Position numbers and translations under genes: made by a program
The notes under the pieces: model-generated
Database searches by the model: none
Told to the model about the DNA's origin: nothing
Seen by the model: only the letters and a program-made list of their open reading frames with translations
Assembly: GCA_949293415.1 (NCBI GenBank)
Contig: CASFDK010000027.1
Coordinates: 1 to 64,000, forward strand
Length of the DNA: 64,000 bases
Direction: 5' to 3'
Source of the DNA: an uncultured Verrucomicrobiota bacterium
GTDB taxonomy: Bacteria > Verrucomicrobiota > Verrucomicrobiia > Opitutales > Intestinicryptomonadaceae
Shown here: piece by piece, positions 43,145-51,525 of the stretch
How positions within the stretch are numbered: the stretch's first letter is position 1
Layout of the letters: the number at the start of each line of letters is the position of its first letter

Positions 43145-43851
43145 TTTTTGAGCGCGATTTTTTTGAGCCGGCCGCGCGGAAGCAGCAGCGACTGGAAGTA
43201 GAGTTTGGTGTTCATCAGCGTGAATTTGAGCGTGTCCGAAAACGGCTTGTAGTGCGAACCGCCGATTGTGCTTTCGTCGTAGATTGTCGGAATCGGAATT
43301 TGTTCGAACCCGATTCCCGCCCACGCCGCCTTTACCAGAAGTTCGACCTCGAACACGAATCCGCCGAAGTCGAGCGCGAGCCTTTCGATTTGCGCAAGCG
43401 GATAACAGCGGAAGCCGCACTGCGTGTCGCCGAGCCTTTCGCCCGTCTCGCGTTCGAACCAGAAGTTGGAGAATTTGTTTAGGAATCTCCGCTTCGGCGG
43501 AATGTCGGGCGCGTCGAAATCGCGTATACCCACTATTATTTTGTCGGGAGATTTTTCGGCGGCGGATATGAAGTCGGGCAGGGAGGACGGTGCGTGCTGC
43601 CCGTCGGCATCCATCGTGACGACGTGCGTGAACCCGAGCTTTCCCGCGAAACCGAACGCCGCTTTCAATGCCTCCGCCTTTCCCCTGTTCTTTTCGAAAC
43701 GCAAAAGCCGAACATTTTCCCCGCCGACTTTAACTGGCGGATTAGAGCCGTCGTCGACGACCACGGCGCAGACGCCGCGCGGCAGCGACGCGACGATTCC
43801 GCCGAGCCTTTCGGTGTGGTTGTAAGTCGGTATTGCGACGCAAATTTTCAT
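43141..43851 (-). CDS. Family 2 glycosyltransferase of the cluster
   Basis: The 236-residue protein is a GT2 enzyme of the dolichol-phosphate mannosyltransferase kind: VAIPTYNHTERL, VVVDDGS, EKNRGKAEALKAAF and TMDADGQHAP (the D-x-D at 81-83), followed by the conserved DTQCGFRCYP. It has no C-terminal membrane domain. It should transfer a sugar from a nucleotide to a lipid carrier or to the polyketide head group at the inner face of the membrane. It starts the minus-strand operon; 107 bases separate it from the divergent ACP gene, and both promoters must lie there. Confidence 0.88.
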   Translation of the reverse strand: MKICVAIPTYNHTERLGGIVASLPRGVCAVVVDDGSNPPVKVGGENVRLLRFEKNRGKAEALKAAFGFAGKLGFTHVVTMDADGQHAPSSLPDFISAAEKSPDKIIVGIRDFDAPDIPPKRRFLNKFSNFWFERETGERLGDTQCGFRCYPLAQIERLALDFGGFVFEVELLVKAAWAGIGFEQIPIPTIYDESTIGGSHYKPFSDTLKFTLMNTKLYFQSLLLPRGRLKKIALKK

Positions 43852-43958
43852 GCATTGAGCTTTGCTCTTGAAAAGGGGGGAGATTTTCGCCAGAGTGCCT
43901 GTTTATTAAACCGTAAGACTTGCAGAAACGCGCCGTTTATACAAACCAAAAGAAAGAA

Positions 43959-44249
43959 ATGTCCGTAGATAAAAACAGACTGCAAATGCGCAGGCAAATA
44001 TGCCGAACGCTCAAGGAAAAGCTTGTCGAAAATCTCGACATCCCGTACTCGCCCGACGATCTCTCGGACGACGTTTCGCTTATAGGTTCGGGCTTGGGCT
44101 TGGACTCGCTCGACATCCTCGAGATTGTCCTGTGCGTGGAAAACAATTTTTCCGTCAAGATGCCCGAAAATTCCGCAGGCGTTTTGCGCTCGCTCAACAC
44201 CCTAGTAGACTACATAATTTCGCAAAAGGACGCACAATGCGCGAACTGA
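43959..44249 (+). CDS. Acyl carrier protein of the cluster, copy 2
   Basis: The 96-residue protein carries GSGLGLDSLDILEI with the phosphopantetheine serine at 50. It is the second cluster ACP, quite different from the first and from AcpP outside the serine motif, which suggests the two are loaded or recognised by different enzymes. AGAAAGAA precedes the ATG at 43959. It starts the plus-strand arm of the cluster and overlaps the GcvT-like gene by 13 bases. Confidence 0.9.
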   Translation: MSVDKNRLQMRRQICRTLKEKLVENLDIPYSPDDLSDDVSLIGSGLGLDSLDILEIVLCVENNFSVKMPENSAGVLRSLNTLVDYIISQKDAQCAN

Positions 44250-45313
44250 TTTTAAAGGATATATGGACTGCTGCGGGCGCGGATTTCGGCGCGCTCGGCG
44301 GCGCGCAGTGCGTGGCGAATTTCGGCGACGTAAGGCGGGAACTCAACGCCCTGCGCACTACCGCGGCCCTCTGCGATTTTTCGTTCTCGAAAATTTTCGA
44401 ATACGGCGAGTCCGACGGCATCGACTTTCTCGACACAAGGCTTGCGGCCAACATTCTCAAGCTCCGCTACGGCAGGATAATCGACACGTTTCTCGCCGAC
44501 GAAAGCGGGCGCATCGCCGCCGAAGCGTTTGTCGCAAACGCCGCCGACAAGGTTGTTGCAGTGTGCGAACCGCTTTCCGACGGGGCGGTTTCCGTTCTCG
44601 CCGAGCCGCCCGAAGCCGACAAAACCGCCGACCGCGTTCTGCTTTCCGTGGACGGACCCCTTGCGTGGCGCGTGGTGCGCGACGTTTTCGGCTCGGACAT
44701 TTTGAACCTTTCCGTCCTTTCTGTCGAAAAATACGACTTCGACGGCGCGGACGTGTTCCTTATGCGCAACGGCAGAACTGGCGAATTCGGCTACCAGTTT
44801 CTCGCTCCTGCATCGGCGGCCGAAAGCCTGTACGGAAAAATTTCGGCATCGCTCGAATCGGTCGGCGGAACGCTATGCGGCTTCGACGCTCACGCAATCG
44901 CGCGGCTCGAGGGCAATTTTTTCAACGTCTACGCCGAGGGCGCGAAAATCGGCTGCCCGCTCGAGCTCGGGCTGCAATGGATGGTCGATTTCGACAAAGA
45001 ATCGTTCGACGGTTTCGGGGCGATTTTCGCAAAGCGCAATGCGGGCGTGGAACGCACCGTTGTGGGCTTGAAAACCTCGGGCGCAATTCCCGAGCGCGCG
45101 GAGATTTTCGACGGTTCGGAGAAGGTCGGCGAAGTCGCCGTGTCGGCTGAAAGCCCGACGCTTTCGGCAAACATCGGCTTGGGGCTGTTTTCGAAGGAAT
45201 ATGCCGCGTCGGGTTTCGACTTTTCCCTCTCTCCCGATTCCCCCGCAACAGTTTCGACCGTCTCGCGTCCGTTCGTCTTTGCCGCGAGCCTCGAGCGCGG
45301 AATGGACGGGTAA
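44237..45313 (+). CDS. GcvT-like aminomethyltransferase family protein in the biosynthetic cluster
   Basis: The 358-residue protein shows the GcvT/YgfZ tetrahydrofolate-binding fold: TTAALCDFSFSKIFEYGESD, then LRYGRIIDTFLADESGRIAAEAF, and GRTGEFGYQFLAPASA, where GcvT has G-x-T-G-E-x-G-Y-E. CGFDAHAIARLEGNFF replaces the ARD-LR-E motif. It lies between an ACP and a ketoreductase gene and overlaps the ACP, so it belongs to the pathway and not to glycine cleavage; no gcvP or gcvH is nearby. It could transfer a one-carbon unit, or simply use the folate fold for another role. I cannot tell which. Confidence 0.7.
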   Translation: MRELILKDIWTAAGADFGALGGAQCVANFGDVRRELNALRTTAALCDFSFSKIFEYGESDGIDFLDTRLAANILKLRYGRIIDTFLADESGRIAAEAFVANAADKVVAVCEPLSDGAVSVLAEPPEADKTADRVLLSVDGPLAWRVVRDVFGSDILNLSVLSVEKYDFDGADVFLMRNGRTGEFGYQFLAPASAAESLYGKISASLESVGGTLCGFDAHAIARLEGNFFNVYAEGAKIGCPLELGLQWMVDFDKESFDGFGAIFAKRNAGVERTVVGLKTSGAIPERAEIFDGSEKVGEVAVSAESPTLSANIGLGLFSKEYAASGFDFSLSPDSPATVSTVSRPFVFAASLERGMDG

Positions 45314-45328
45314 TTTCCGACAGCAATT

Positions 45329-46087
45329 ATGGCACCGCAATTTTCTACAGGAAAGCCGCTCGACGGCAAAACCGCAATCATAACGGGCGGCTCGCGCGGA
45401 ATCGGCGCGGCTGTCGTCTCGAAATTTTGCGAACTCGGAGCGCGGGTCTTCTTCACATACGCTTCGAACGCCGAATCCGCGTCGCGCGTTGCCGCCGCAA
45501 ACGGGGCGGCGGCGTTCAAATGCGACCAGTCCGACCCCGCCGCCATCGACCGCACTTTCGGCGAAATCTTTTCCGTAGCGGGGCGCATCGACATTCTCGT
45601 CAACAATGCGGGAATCACAAAAGACGGCTTCATAATAACGCAGCCCGATTCCGATTTCACTTCCGTGCTCGAAACGAACGCCGTTGGGGCATACCGTTGG
45701 ACGAAACTGGCGGCGAAAAAAATGTTTTCGCAAAAGGCGGGCTCGGTGATTTTCGTCTCGTCCGCCGCGGCGGTCGTCGGCATTGCAGGGCAGACAAACT
45801 ACGCGGCGAGCAAGGGCGCACTCTGCGCATTTTCGCGGGCATTGGCGGCCGAACTCGGGCGCAAGGGCGTTCGGTCGAACGCAATTTGCCCCGGTTTCAT
45901 CGAAACGGACATGACGGCGAAAATTCCGCGCCAGCTTTCGCAACGCTATAAAGATTCGGTTGCGCTCGGGCGTTTCGGGCGCGCGGACGAGGTCGCGGAA
46001 GTCGCCGCATTCTTGGCTTCCGACGCGTCGTCGTACATTACGGGGCAGACCATTGTGGTAGACGGCGGCTTGACGGGCTGCTTCTGA
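45329..46087 (+). CDS. 3-oxoacyl-ACP reductase of the cluster (FabG type)
   Basis: The 252-residue protein is a classical short-chain dehydrogenase. The NADP site is TGGSRGIG (19-26), NNAG is at 91-94, and the catalytic tetrad is N116, S144, Y157 and K161 (NYAASKG). The end ITGQTIVVDGGLTG is FabG-like. It reduces the 3-keto group left by the ketosynthases. It starts 15 bases after the GcvT-like gene. It is the only reductive enzyme of the cluster; no dehydratase is present, so that step must come from elsewhere or not occur. Confidence 0.93.
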   Translation: MAPQFSTGKPLDGKTAIITGGSRGIGAAVVSKFCELGARVFFTYASNAESASRVAAANGAAAFKCDQSDPAAIDRTFGEIFSVAGRIDILVNNAGITKDGFIITQPDSDFTSVLETNAVGAYRWTKLAAKKMFSQKAGSVIFVSSAAAVVGIAGQTNYAASKGALCAFSRALAAELGRKGVRSNAICPGFIETDMTAKIPRQLSQRYKDSVALGRFGRADEVAEVAAFLASDASSYITGQTIVVDGGLTGCF

Positions 46088-46129
46088 TTTTTTCGCGAAG
46101 ACGTTTCGGCTTCCCGAATTTTCCGCCGC

Positions 46130-47209
46130 CTACATTTGCGATTGCGGTTTTGCGGGCGAGTCCGAATAGTCGTCGGCAGTCGCCGCGCCGCGGAAGCTTC
46201 CGCTCCAGTTTATCAACGCCGAGCCCCACGAAAGCCCCACGCCGAACGCGCAGACAACGACTTTCATCCCCGCCTTCAGCACGCCGTGCGCCGCCGCGTC
46301 GGCAAGGGCGATAGGCGCGCTCGCCCCGCCGCAGTTGCCGATGTCGTGCATTTTAAAATGGAGCTTCGAGCGCGGAATTTTCAGACGCTTCGCCGCCGCC
46401 GATACAATCATTTCGCCCGCCTGATGGAACACGAAAAGGTCGATGTCGTCCACCGAAAGACCGTTTTTTCCGAGCAGCCTATTCACGCTCTGCGGAACGG
46501 TTTTATAGGCGAAGGCGAAAATTTTCAGCCCGTCGATTTTCATATTCGCGTTCGTGCGCACGTTCCCGTTTTCGTCGCGGTATTCCTCGAAGTCCTCGGG
46601 CTTTGGAGGGTTGCGCATACCCGAAGTCGGGCAGATTAAATCGGCGAACCCCGCGCCGTTCGTGCCGAAATCGAAATCGACAATCGAATTTTCGTCGGAA
46701 CGTTCAACGACCGCCGCCGCCGCCGCATCGCCGAAAAGCGATACCGCGCTTTTGTCGAGCGGATGTATGAGGCGCGAGGGCGTGTCGGCGGTTATCACGA
46801 GGGCTTTTTTTGCAAGCCCCGAATTTATCCACGCCGCCGCAGTCGCCAGCGAGTAGGGGAATTGCGAACATCCCAAATTTACGTCGAACGCCGCGCAGGT
46901 TTTGCGCAGTCCGAGCCTGTCCTGCATAATGCAGGCGGTCGACGGCATTGCGTAGTCGGGCGTTTGGGTCGCGAAAACCAACAGGTCGAAGTCTTCCGGA
47001 GCTGCGAGCTTTTCGCGTCCGAGCAGCCGCACGGCTTTCTCCGCCAAGTCCGACGCGCAGGTTTTCGAATCAACCACCCTGCGCTGCCAAATACCCGACA
47101 TCTCGGCGATTTTGTCCGCCGTCTCCGCGCCGAGACGTTCGCGCAGCATTCCGTGCGTGAACCTGTTTTCGCCCGTGGCGTACGCGATTGCCGTGATTGC
47201 CGCGTTCAT
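46130..47209 (-). CDS. KASIII-like 3-oxoacyl-ACP synthase of the cluster
   Basis: The 359-residue protein has the FabH-type triad: C114 in VNLGCSQFPYS, H262 in FVFHQAG and N292 in DIGNCGGAS. It starts chains from an acyl-CoA or acyl-ACP, or joins two chains as in resorcinol synthases. The substrate channel is not deducible. It is convergent with the ketoreductase gene, 42 bases away, and lies 20 bases downstream of the beta-helix lipoprotein gene on the same strand. The long upstream open frame (to 47674) lies antisense-like within that gene and is ignored; the ATG at 47209 matches the FabH start. Confidence 0.85.
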   Translation of the reverse strand: MNAAITAIAYATGENRFTHGMLRERLGAETADKIAEMSGIWQRRVVDSKTCASDLAEKAVRLLGREKLAAPEDFDLLVFATQTPDYAMPSTACIMQDRLGLRKTCAAFDVNLGCSQFPYSLATAAAWINSGLAKKALVITADTPSRLIHPLDKSAVSLFGDAAAAAVVERSDENSIVDFDFGTNGAGFADLICPTSGMRNPPKPEDFEEYRDENGNVRTNANMKIDGLKIFAFAYKTVPQSVNRLLGKNGLSVDDIDLFVFHQAGEMIVSAAAKRLKIPRSKLHFKMHDIGNCGGASAPIALADAAAHGVLKAGMKVVVCAFGVGLSWGSALINWSGSFRGAATADDYSDSPAKPQSQM

Positions 47210-47229
47210 CGGCTTTTTATTGCGCAATG

Positions 47230-49596
47230 TTATTTTACGGTGTTTTTTCTCACCACGATTTTCTTCGTGTCCGACGAGTCGTACACTACCTTCGGATTCG
47301 GCGCGAGGTCTGATTTTTCGAACTTGTTGCCCACGATTTTCACATCCGACGACGACATTACGAAGAAGCCGTTCCTGTAGTCGCGCGGCGTTTTGCGTTT
47401 TGTATTGTTCGTGAAGACGTTTTCGTTGAAGACCACGTTTTGCGCCGAACCGATTGTTGCGACCATTCCGAAAGTATCCTTGAACGTGTTTTTCTCGAAG
47501 AGAATGTCCCTGATGATAGGGTAGCGTGTTTGTTCCGTAGAGGGGTCGCCCTTGAGGTATGCGCCGATGAATATGTCGCGTTCGAAATTCCAGTTTTTTA
47601 CTCCGAGTTGGTTGCAGGAGTCGAACGAGTTGCCGCGCACGACAACGTTGTCCACTCCGAACCCCTCGCACCAAGTGTTCTGCGTGTAGCCCGTTTCGAT
47701 TTTTATCGCGCCCATTTCGTTGCGTTTGAATTTGCAGTTTTCAATCAGAACGTCGCGGGCGAGCACCAAGATTCCGCGCGCCCTGTTGTGGTGGAAGTAC
47801 GAGTTGCGCACGATTACGTTGCGGGTGTCGAAAGCGCGGTTGAAGACGATGTAGTTGCCGTTCGCGTTTTTCGGCAGCGGCTTGTCGAACGAAATTTCGT
47901 AGCCGTTTGCGAGCTTCCTCTTCGAAACGATTTTCGCCGAAAAACCGAGCGGCGAGTAGTCCGTGTTTCTGAATTCGATTATGTCGCCCTCCCTGCCGTA
48001 GTTGTGGCGCGAGCGCATCGACCTTTCGCCGCACTTAGCACCGTACGACGAATTGTCGTGCATATTTATGCAGTCGTCCGCGCCGAACGAGAAATCGCAG
48101 CCGTCGAGCTTTATGTAGCCGAGCGACGAAGCAATGTGGTAGTGGTCGGCTGTACAGGTTATGACGCGCTTTTCGTCTTCCTTTTTCGGCACTATTTTCA
48201 CGCGTTCGAAGTGCGTGAATTTCTGCTTGCCGTGCTGGAGGAACGCGTGCCCCGGGTTCGAATAAACCGTGATGTCCGAGAGCGTGATGTGCGTGTTTGA
48301 AAGCATCACGAAATTGTTCATATCGTAGTAGTAGTGCTGCATTCTGAACAGTCTGCCGACTTTTGCCGAGGGGTGGTTTGTGTTGCCGTAGAGCCTGAGC
48401 GTGTTGGGAGTTGTCCATTTGAATTTCGGGCGCGGCTTGCGCCCAGGGAACATATCGTAGTTGAACGGCATTACGCCCTCCAATCCGACGGATTTTTCGG
48501 TTTCGTCCCACGCCGAGAGCGTGGCGCAGCGCACATAGTCAGGCGCATGGGGAAACGTGTCGTAGTGGACGAACTTGAATTCCACATAGCCCTCCGCGTC
48601 GTTTACCTCGGTGATTTTCACGAGGCTTGCGAGCGGGTCTTTGCTCCAGTCCCAGTCGATTTTGAGATTGCAGATTTTGATTCTGGTGTTGTCCTTAATC
48701 CAGAAGTTGCTGGCTTTTTTCTTGAGGAAAACGAAAGTCGAACCGTTTGCGTCGAATGTGAAATCCTTCATGTCGGCAATCAAGATTGAGCTGTCGCCTA
48801 CGAGGTTGTAGACGGCGTCCTTTTCGAAAAGCAGCTTCGCCGCCCCGATTTTTTTGCAGTGCTCGAGGGCCTTGTTTATGTCTTTCGGATGCACGGTTTT
48901 TTCGGGCGTTATTCCGAAATCCTTCGCCCGCACGATTGCGCCGTTCGGGTTGTTCGGCAGGTCGATGTCGAACTCCTTCGCTCCCGTCGGCAGGGCGGAG
49001 CGGTCGAGAACGTAGTCGGTCTTGTTGCCTTCAATCGGTATTGCGCGGAACGAGTCGTCTTCGATAATCGACACATTTTCGACAACAGCCGAGAGTTTCG
49101 AAAACGCCGTAAACATAAGCGCGTAGTCGCCGCCGTTTTCCTCCGTTTTGAACCTTACGGAAAATTTTTCGGGTCTGCCGTTTGCGACGACGTTGAATCT
49201 CAGCGCATCCGTGCCGTTGCGGAAATTTGCCGTGTTTCGTACAAGCATGTGCAGATACGCGTCGGAGTCCGCTTCGACTTTCGCCGTCATGTTGAACACA
49301 TACGCAGTGTTCGGCTTTAACATACCCGTCTTGAATTTCAGGATATTCGCAAAGAACTTTCCGCCCGTTTGCGTCGTATCTATCGACAGCGTTTTGCCGT
49401 CGGGCGGGAGCTTCGCGCTCTTTCGGTCGAGGTAGGCAATGTTCTCTTTTTTGAAGCCGTCGAGGACGACAACCTTCGGCTTGGCGTCGGAAACTTTCGG
49501 CAGAGTGTCGTCCGCATTGGAGTAGTCGGCATTCGAACACGCCGAGAGCGACAGAATCGCGAAAGCCGCCAGAGCGGATGCTAAAATTTTTTCCAT
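47230..49596 (-). CDS. Right-handed beta-helix lipoprotein, possibly GH110-like
   Basis: The 788-residue protein has a lipoprotein signal (ILSLSACS) whose lipobox L-S-A-C predicts an acylated cysteine. After about 230 residues of beta-sandwich, the rest is a parallel beta-helix with repeats such as ITLSDITVYSNPGHAFLQHG, LDGCDFSFGADDCINMHDNS, NVIVRNSYFHHNRARGILVLA and NVVVRGNSFDSCN. The F-G-A-D-D-C-I-N-M-H segment resembles the acidic pair in GH110 alpha-galactosidases, but related beta-helix lyases have similar turns. GGCGGAG lies at good spacing before the ATG at 49596; an ATG two codons upstream is too close to it. Confidence 0.7.
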   Translation of the reverse strand: MEKILASALAAFAILSLSACSNADYSNADDTLPKVSDAKPKVVVLDGFKKENIAYLDRKSAKLPPDGKTLSIDTTQTGGKFFANILKFKTGMLKPNTAYVFNMTAKVEADSDAYLHMLVRNTANFRNGTDALRFNVVANGRPEKFSVRFKTEENGGDYALMFTAFSKLSAVVENVSIIEDDSFRAIPIEGNKTDYVLDRSALPTGAKEFDIDLPNNPNGAIVRAKDFGITPEKTVHPKDINKALEHCKKIGAAKLLFEKDAVYNLVGDSSILIADMKDFTFDANGSTFVFLKKKASNFWIKDNTRIKICNLKIDWDWSKDPLASLVKITEVNDAEGYVEFKFVHYDTFPHAPDYVRCATLSAWDETEKSVGLEGVMPFNYDMFPGRKPRPKFKWTTPNTLRLYGNTNHPSAKVGRLFRMQHYYYDMNNFVMLSNTHITLSDITVYSNPGHAFLQHGKQKFTHFERVKIVPKKEDEKRVITCTADHYHIASSLGYIKLDGCDFSFGADDCINMHDNSSYGAKCGERSMRSRHNYGREGDIIEFRNTDYSPLGFSAKIVSKRKLANGYEISFDKPLPKNANGNYIVFNRAFDTRNVIVRNSYFHHNRARGILVLARDVLIENCKFKRNEMGAIKIETGYTQNTWCEGFGVDNVVVRGNSFDSCNQLGVKNWNFERDIFIGAYLKGDPSTEQTRYPIIRDILFEKNTFKDTFGMVATIGSAQNVVFNENVFTNNTKRKTPRDYRNGFFVMSSSDVKIVGNKFEKSDLAPNPKVVYDSSDTKKIVVRKNTVK

Positions 49597-49657
49597 AATC
49601 ATACTCCGCCGACGATAAAACAATACCGAGCTAATGCAACACTTAAAATATACACGG

Positions 49658-49801
49658 CGGCGCACAAAAAAAGCTCCGCGCGCGCGGAGCTTTTCGAAAA
49701 GTCTGTTTTTCGGTGCTACTTGCGTCTGCGGTAGACAGCCAAGCCGAATGCGATAGCCCCGAAGATTGCAGCCCATTCCGCGGGTTCGGGAACTGCCGTC
49801 A
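49658..49801. repeat. 144-base repeat over the PEP-CTERM 3' end, copy 1
   Basis: This segment and 51382-51525 differ at a single base in 144. Each covers the terminator, the spacer, and the codons for the PEP-CTERM anchor of a different gene. Confidence 0.9.
49666..49695 (-). terminator. Terminator of PEP-CTERM gene 1
   Basis: AAGCTCCGCGCGCGCGGAGCTT is a perfect hairpin flanked by A on one side, giving a T run when read on the minus strand. It lies 20 bases beyond the stop codon at 49716. Confidence 0.85.
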
Positions 49802-51311
49802 GCCAGCCGCTTTCGTTTACCCTAACGTTGAGCAGATTTTTTTCCGAGTCGTAGAAGCGCGCCTTTGCGAGTTCCGAAATTGTTTCGGAGTTCGTGCCGA
49901 CGTAAATGGAATTTTCGCGGAAGTTGTAGATTCGCAATTCGCCGTCTTTGACTATCGAAACGGTTCTACCTTCGCCTTCGAAAATGAGTTTTGCAAGGTC
50001 GTTTTGCATTTTGATATCGAGAGCCGAGCCGCTTGTAATGTAGATGTCTTCAAAAGTCTGTTCCGAGTATACATTCATTACGCTTCCGAGGTCGGAGTTT
50101 ACGTCCAACGCCGTGGCGATTCTGATTCCCTTGCCGTTTTGGTCTTTGAACGCGTTCGTCTGATGGAGGTTCAGTTCCGAGTTGCCCCAAAGTCTGATTC
50201 GCGCGTTTACGCCCGAAACTTCGTTGACCACAACATGTGCGCCCGATTGAACATTGAGTACCGCGCGGGTTATACCCAAGTCGACATCTTTCATCCTTTC
50301 GCCGAAGAGGTCAACAATTTGGTCTACATTCCAGTTTGCCCCTTCAAAGAGCTCCGCCTTGCGGACGAATCTTACGCCGTTGTTCGTCGAAGCCGTTGCT
50401 TGGTTGAACGTGCCGTTCGATTCCACCATGAACAATTTGAGCTGTTGGACGGGCTTTGTGTTGTGGATGTTCAGCGTTCCGTTTACGAAGATTTTGCTGC
50501 CGCCGCCCATTTCGAGCTTGCCGTAGACGTTCGACGTTGTGCCTGTGTCGATGGAAAGCCAGTTGTCGAGCGACCTGAACACACCCTTTTCGCCGATGTT
50601 GAACTGTCCGCCCTTGAAGACGAAATTGCCTGTCTTGCTTTGCACCGTAAGCGTGCCGTCAATTTGCACGAGCCCCGCCTTGCGCGATTCCATACAAGAT
50701 TCCAGTCTGCCCGCCCAATTTACGTTCGAATCCTCTTTAATCCAGAGCTTTGATTCCGCCTTGGTATTTAGCCCTATAACGGTTTTTGTCGCTTTCACCG
50801 TGCCGTTGAAGTGCTCGAAAACCATCGACTGCCCCTGAGTATCCGCGCCGCTATCGATTGTCAACTGCGAGCCGAAATCTGCCAAAACATTTGCTTTCTT
50901 GTAGTCGGCATTCGAGTTTTTTACCGTGGTCAGCATAAAGTTTTGCGCCCACGAGGCCGCGGAAATTGCGGTGATATCGGCAGCCGAATTTACGTCGACC
51001 GTTATACCGTCCGTCGGTCCGTAGCTTGCAATGTTCACCTTGCCCTTGCCGTCGGCGGCAGTCGAATCGATTGCGGTTATCGTCTTGACGATTTTGCCGT
51101 CCGTGGCGCGGAACATTTCGCCCTTGTCTGCCGCTTGGTTGGGCGTGGCGTCGAGAATAAGGTTGGTATCGGCGTTGACACCCGTTATGGACTCGCGTTG
51201 ACCCGTTGTGTTCGTATATTTTCCCGCGATTGTAACTTTGTCGGCAAACAAAGCCGAATATGCAGCAATGCAGAGCGTTGTAGTAAATATGTTTTTGATG
51301 GCAGCCTTCAT
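49716..51311 (-). CDS. PEP-CTERM surface protein 1
   Basis: The 531-residue protein has a signal peptide (MKAAIKNIFTTTLCIAAYSALFA) and ends in VPEPAEWAAIFGAIAFGLAV followed by YRRRK. This is the PEP-CTERM sorting signal: PEP box, hydrophobic helix, basic tail. It directs cleavage and anchoring by an exosortase. The 480 residues between are rich in Asn, Thr, Ser, Asp and Gly, with repeated strands like VHVNGTLNIHNTKPVQ, consistent with a long beta-helix or adhesin stalk. No exosortase gene lies in this window. It is the most downstream of three such genes. Confidence 0.88.
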   Translation of the reverse strand: MKAAIKNIFTTTLCIAAYSALFADKVTIAGKYTNTTGQRESITGVNADTNLILDATPNQAADKGEMFRATDGKIVKTITAIDSTAADGKGKVNIASYGPTDGITVDVNSAADITAISAASWAQNFMLTTVKNSNADYKKANVLADFGSQLTIDSGADTQGQSMVFEHFNGTVKATKTVIGLNTKAESKLWIKEDSNVNWAGRLESCMESRKAGLVQIDGTLTVQSKTGNFVFKGGQFNIGEKGVFRSLDNWLSIDTGTTSNVYGKLEMGGGSKIFVNGTLNIHNTKPVQQLKLFMVESNGTFNQATASTNNGVRFVRKAELFEGANWNVDQIVDLFGERMKDVDLGITRAVLNVQSGAHVVVNEVSGVNARIRLWGNSELNLHQTNAFKDQNGKGIRIATALDVNSDLGSVMNVYSEQTFEDIYITSGSALDIKMQNDLAKLIFEGEGRTVSIVKDGELRIYNFRENSIYVGTNSETISELAKARFYDSEKNLLNVRVNESGWLTAVPEPAEWAAIFGAIAFGLAVYRRRK

Positions 51312-51381
51312 TGTAATTATTATAATGCGCGAGAATTTTTTCGCCTTGTCCGATTTTTGTCAAGCACAATACACGGGCGGA

Positions 51382-51525
51382 CGGCGCACAAAAAAAGCTC
51401 CGCGCGCGCGGAGCTTTTCGAAAAGTCTGTTTTTCGGTGCTACTTGCGTCTGCGGTAGACAGCCAAGCCGAGTGCGATAGCCCCGAAGATTGCAGCCCAT
51501 TCCGCGGGTTCGGGAACTGCCGTCA
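51382..51525. repeat. 144-base repeat over the PEP-CTERM 3' end, copy 2
   Basis: Matches 49658-49801 except for one base; includes the terminator and the anchor codons of the second PEP-CTERM gene. Confidence 0.9.
51390..51417 (-). terminator. Terminator of PEP-CTERM gene 2
   Basis: Same hairpin as at 49666-49695 (GCTCCGCGCGCGCGGAGC) with a T run on the minus strand. It lies 23 bases beyond the stop at 51440. Confidence 0.85.

Noticed and set aside
47210-47674. Longer KASIII-like protein starting at 47674
   Set aside because: The extension lies within the beta-helix lipoprotein gene in another frame and has no family sequence; FabH-type proteins start at the equivalent of 47209.
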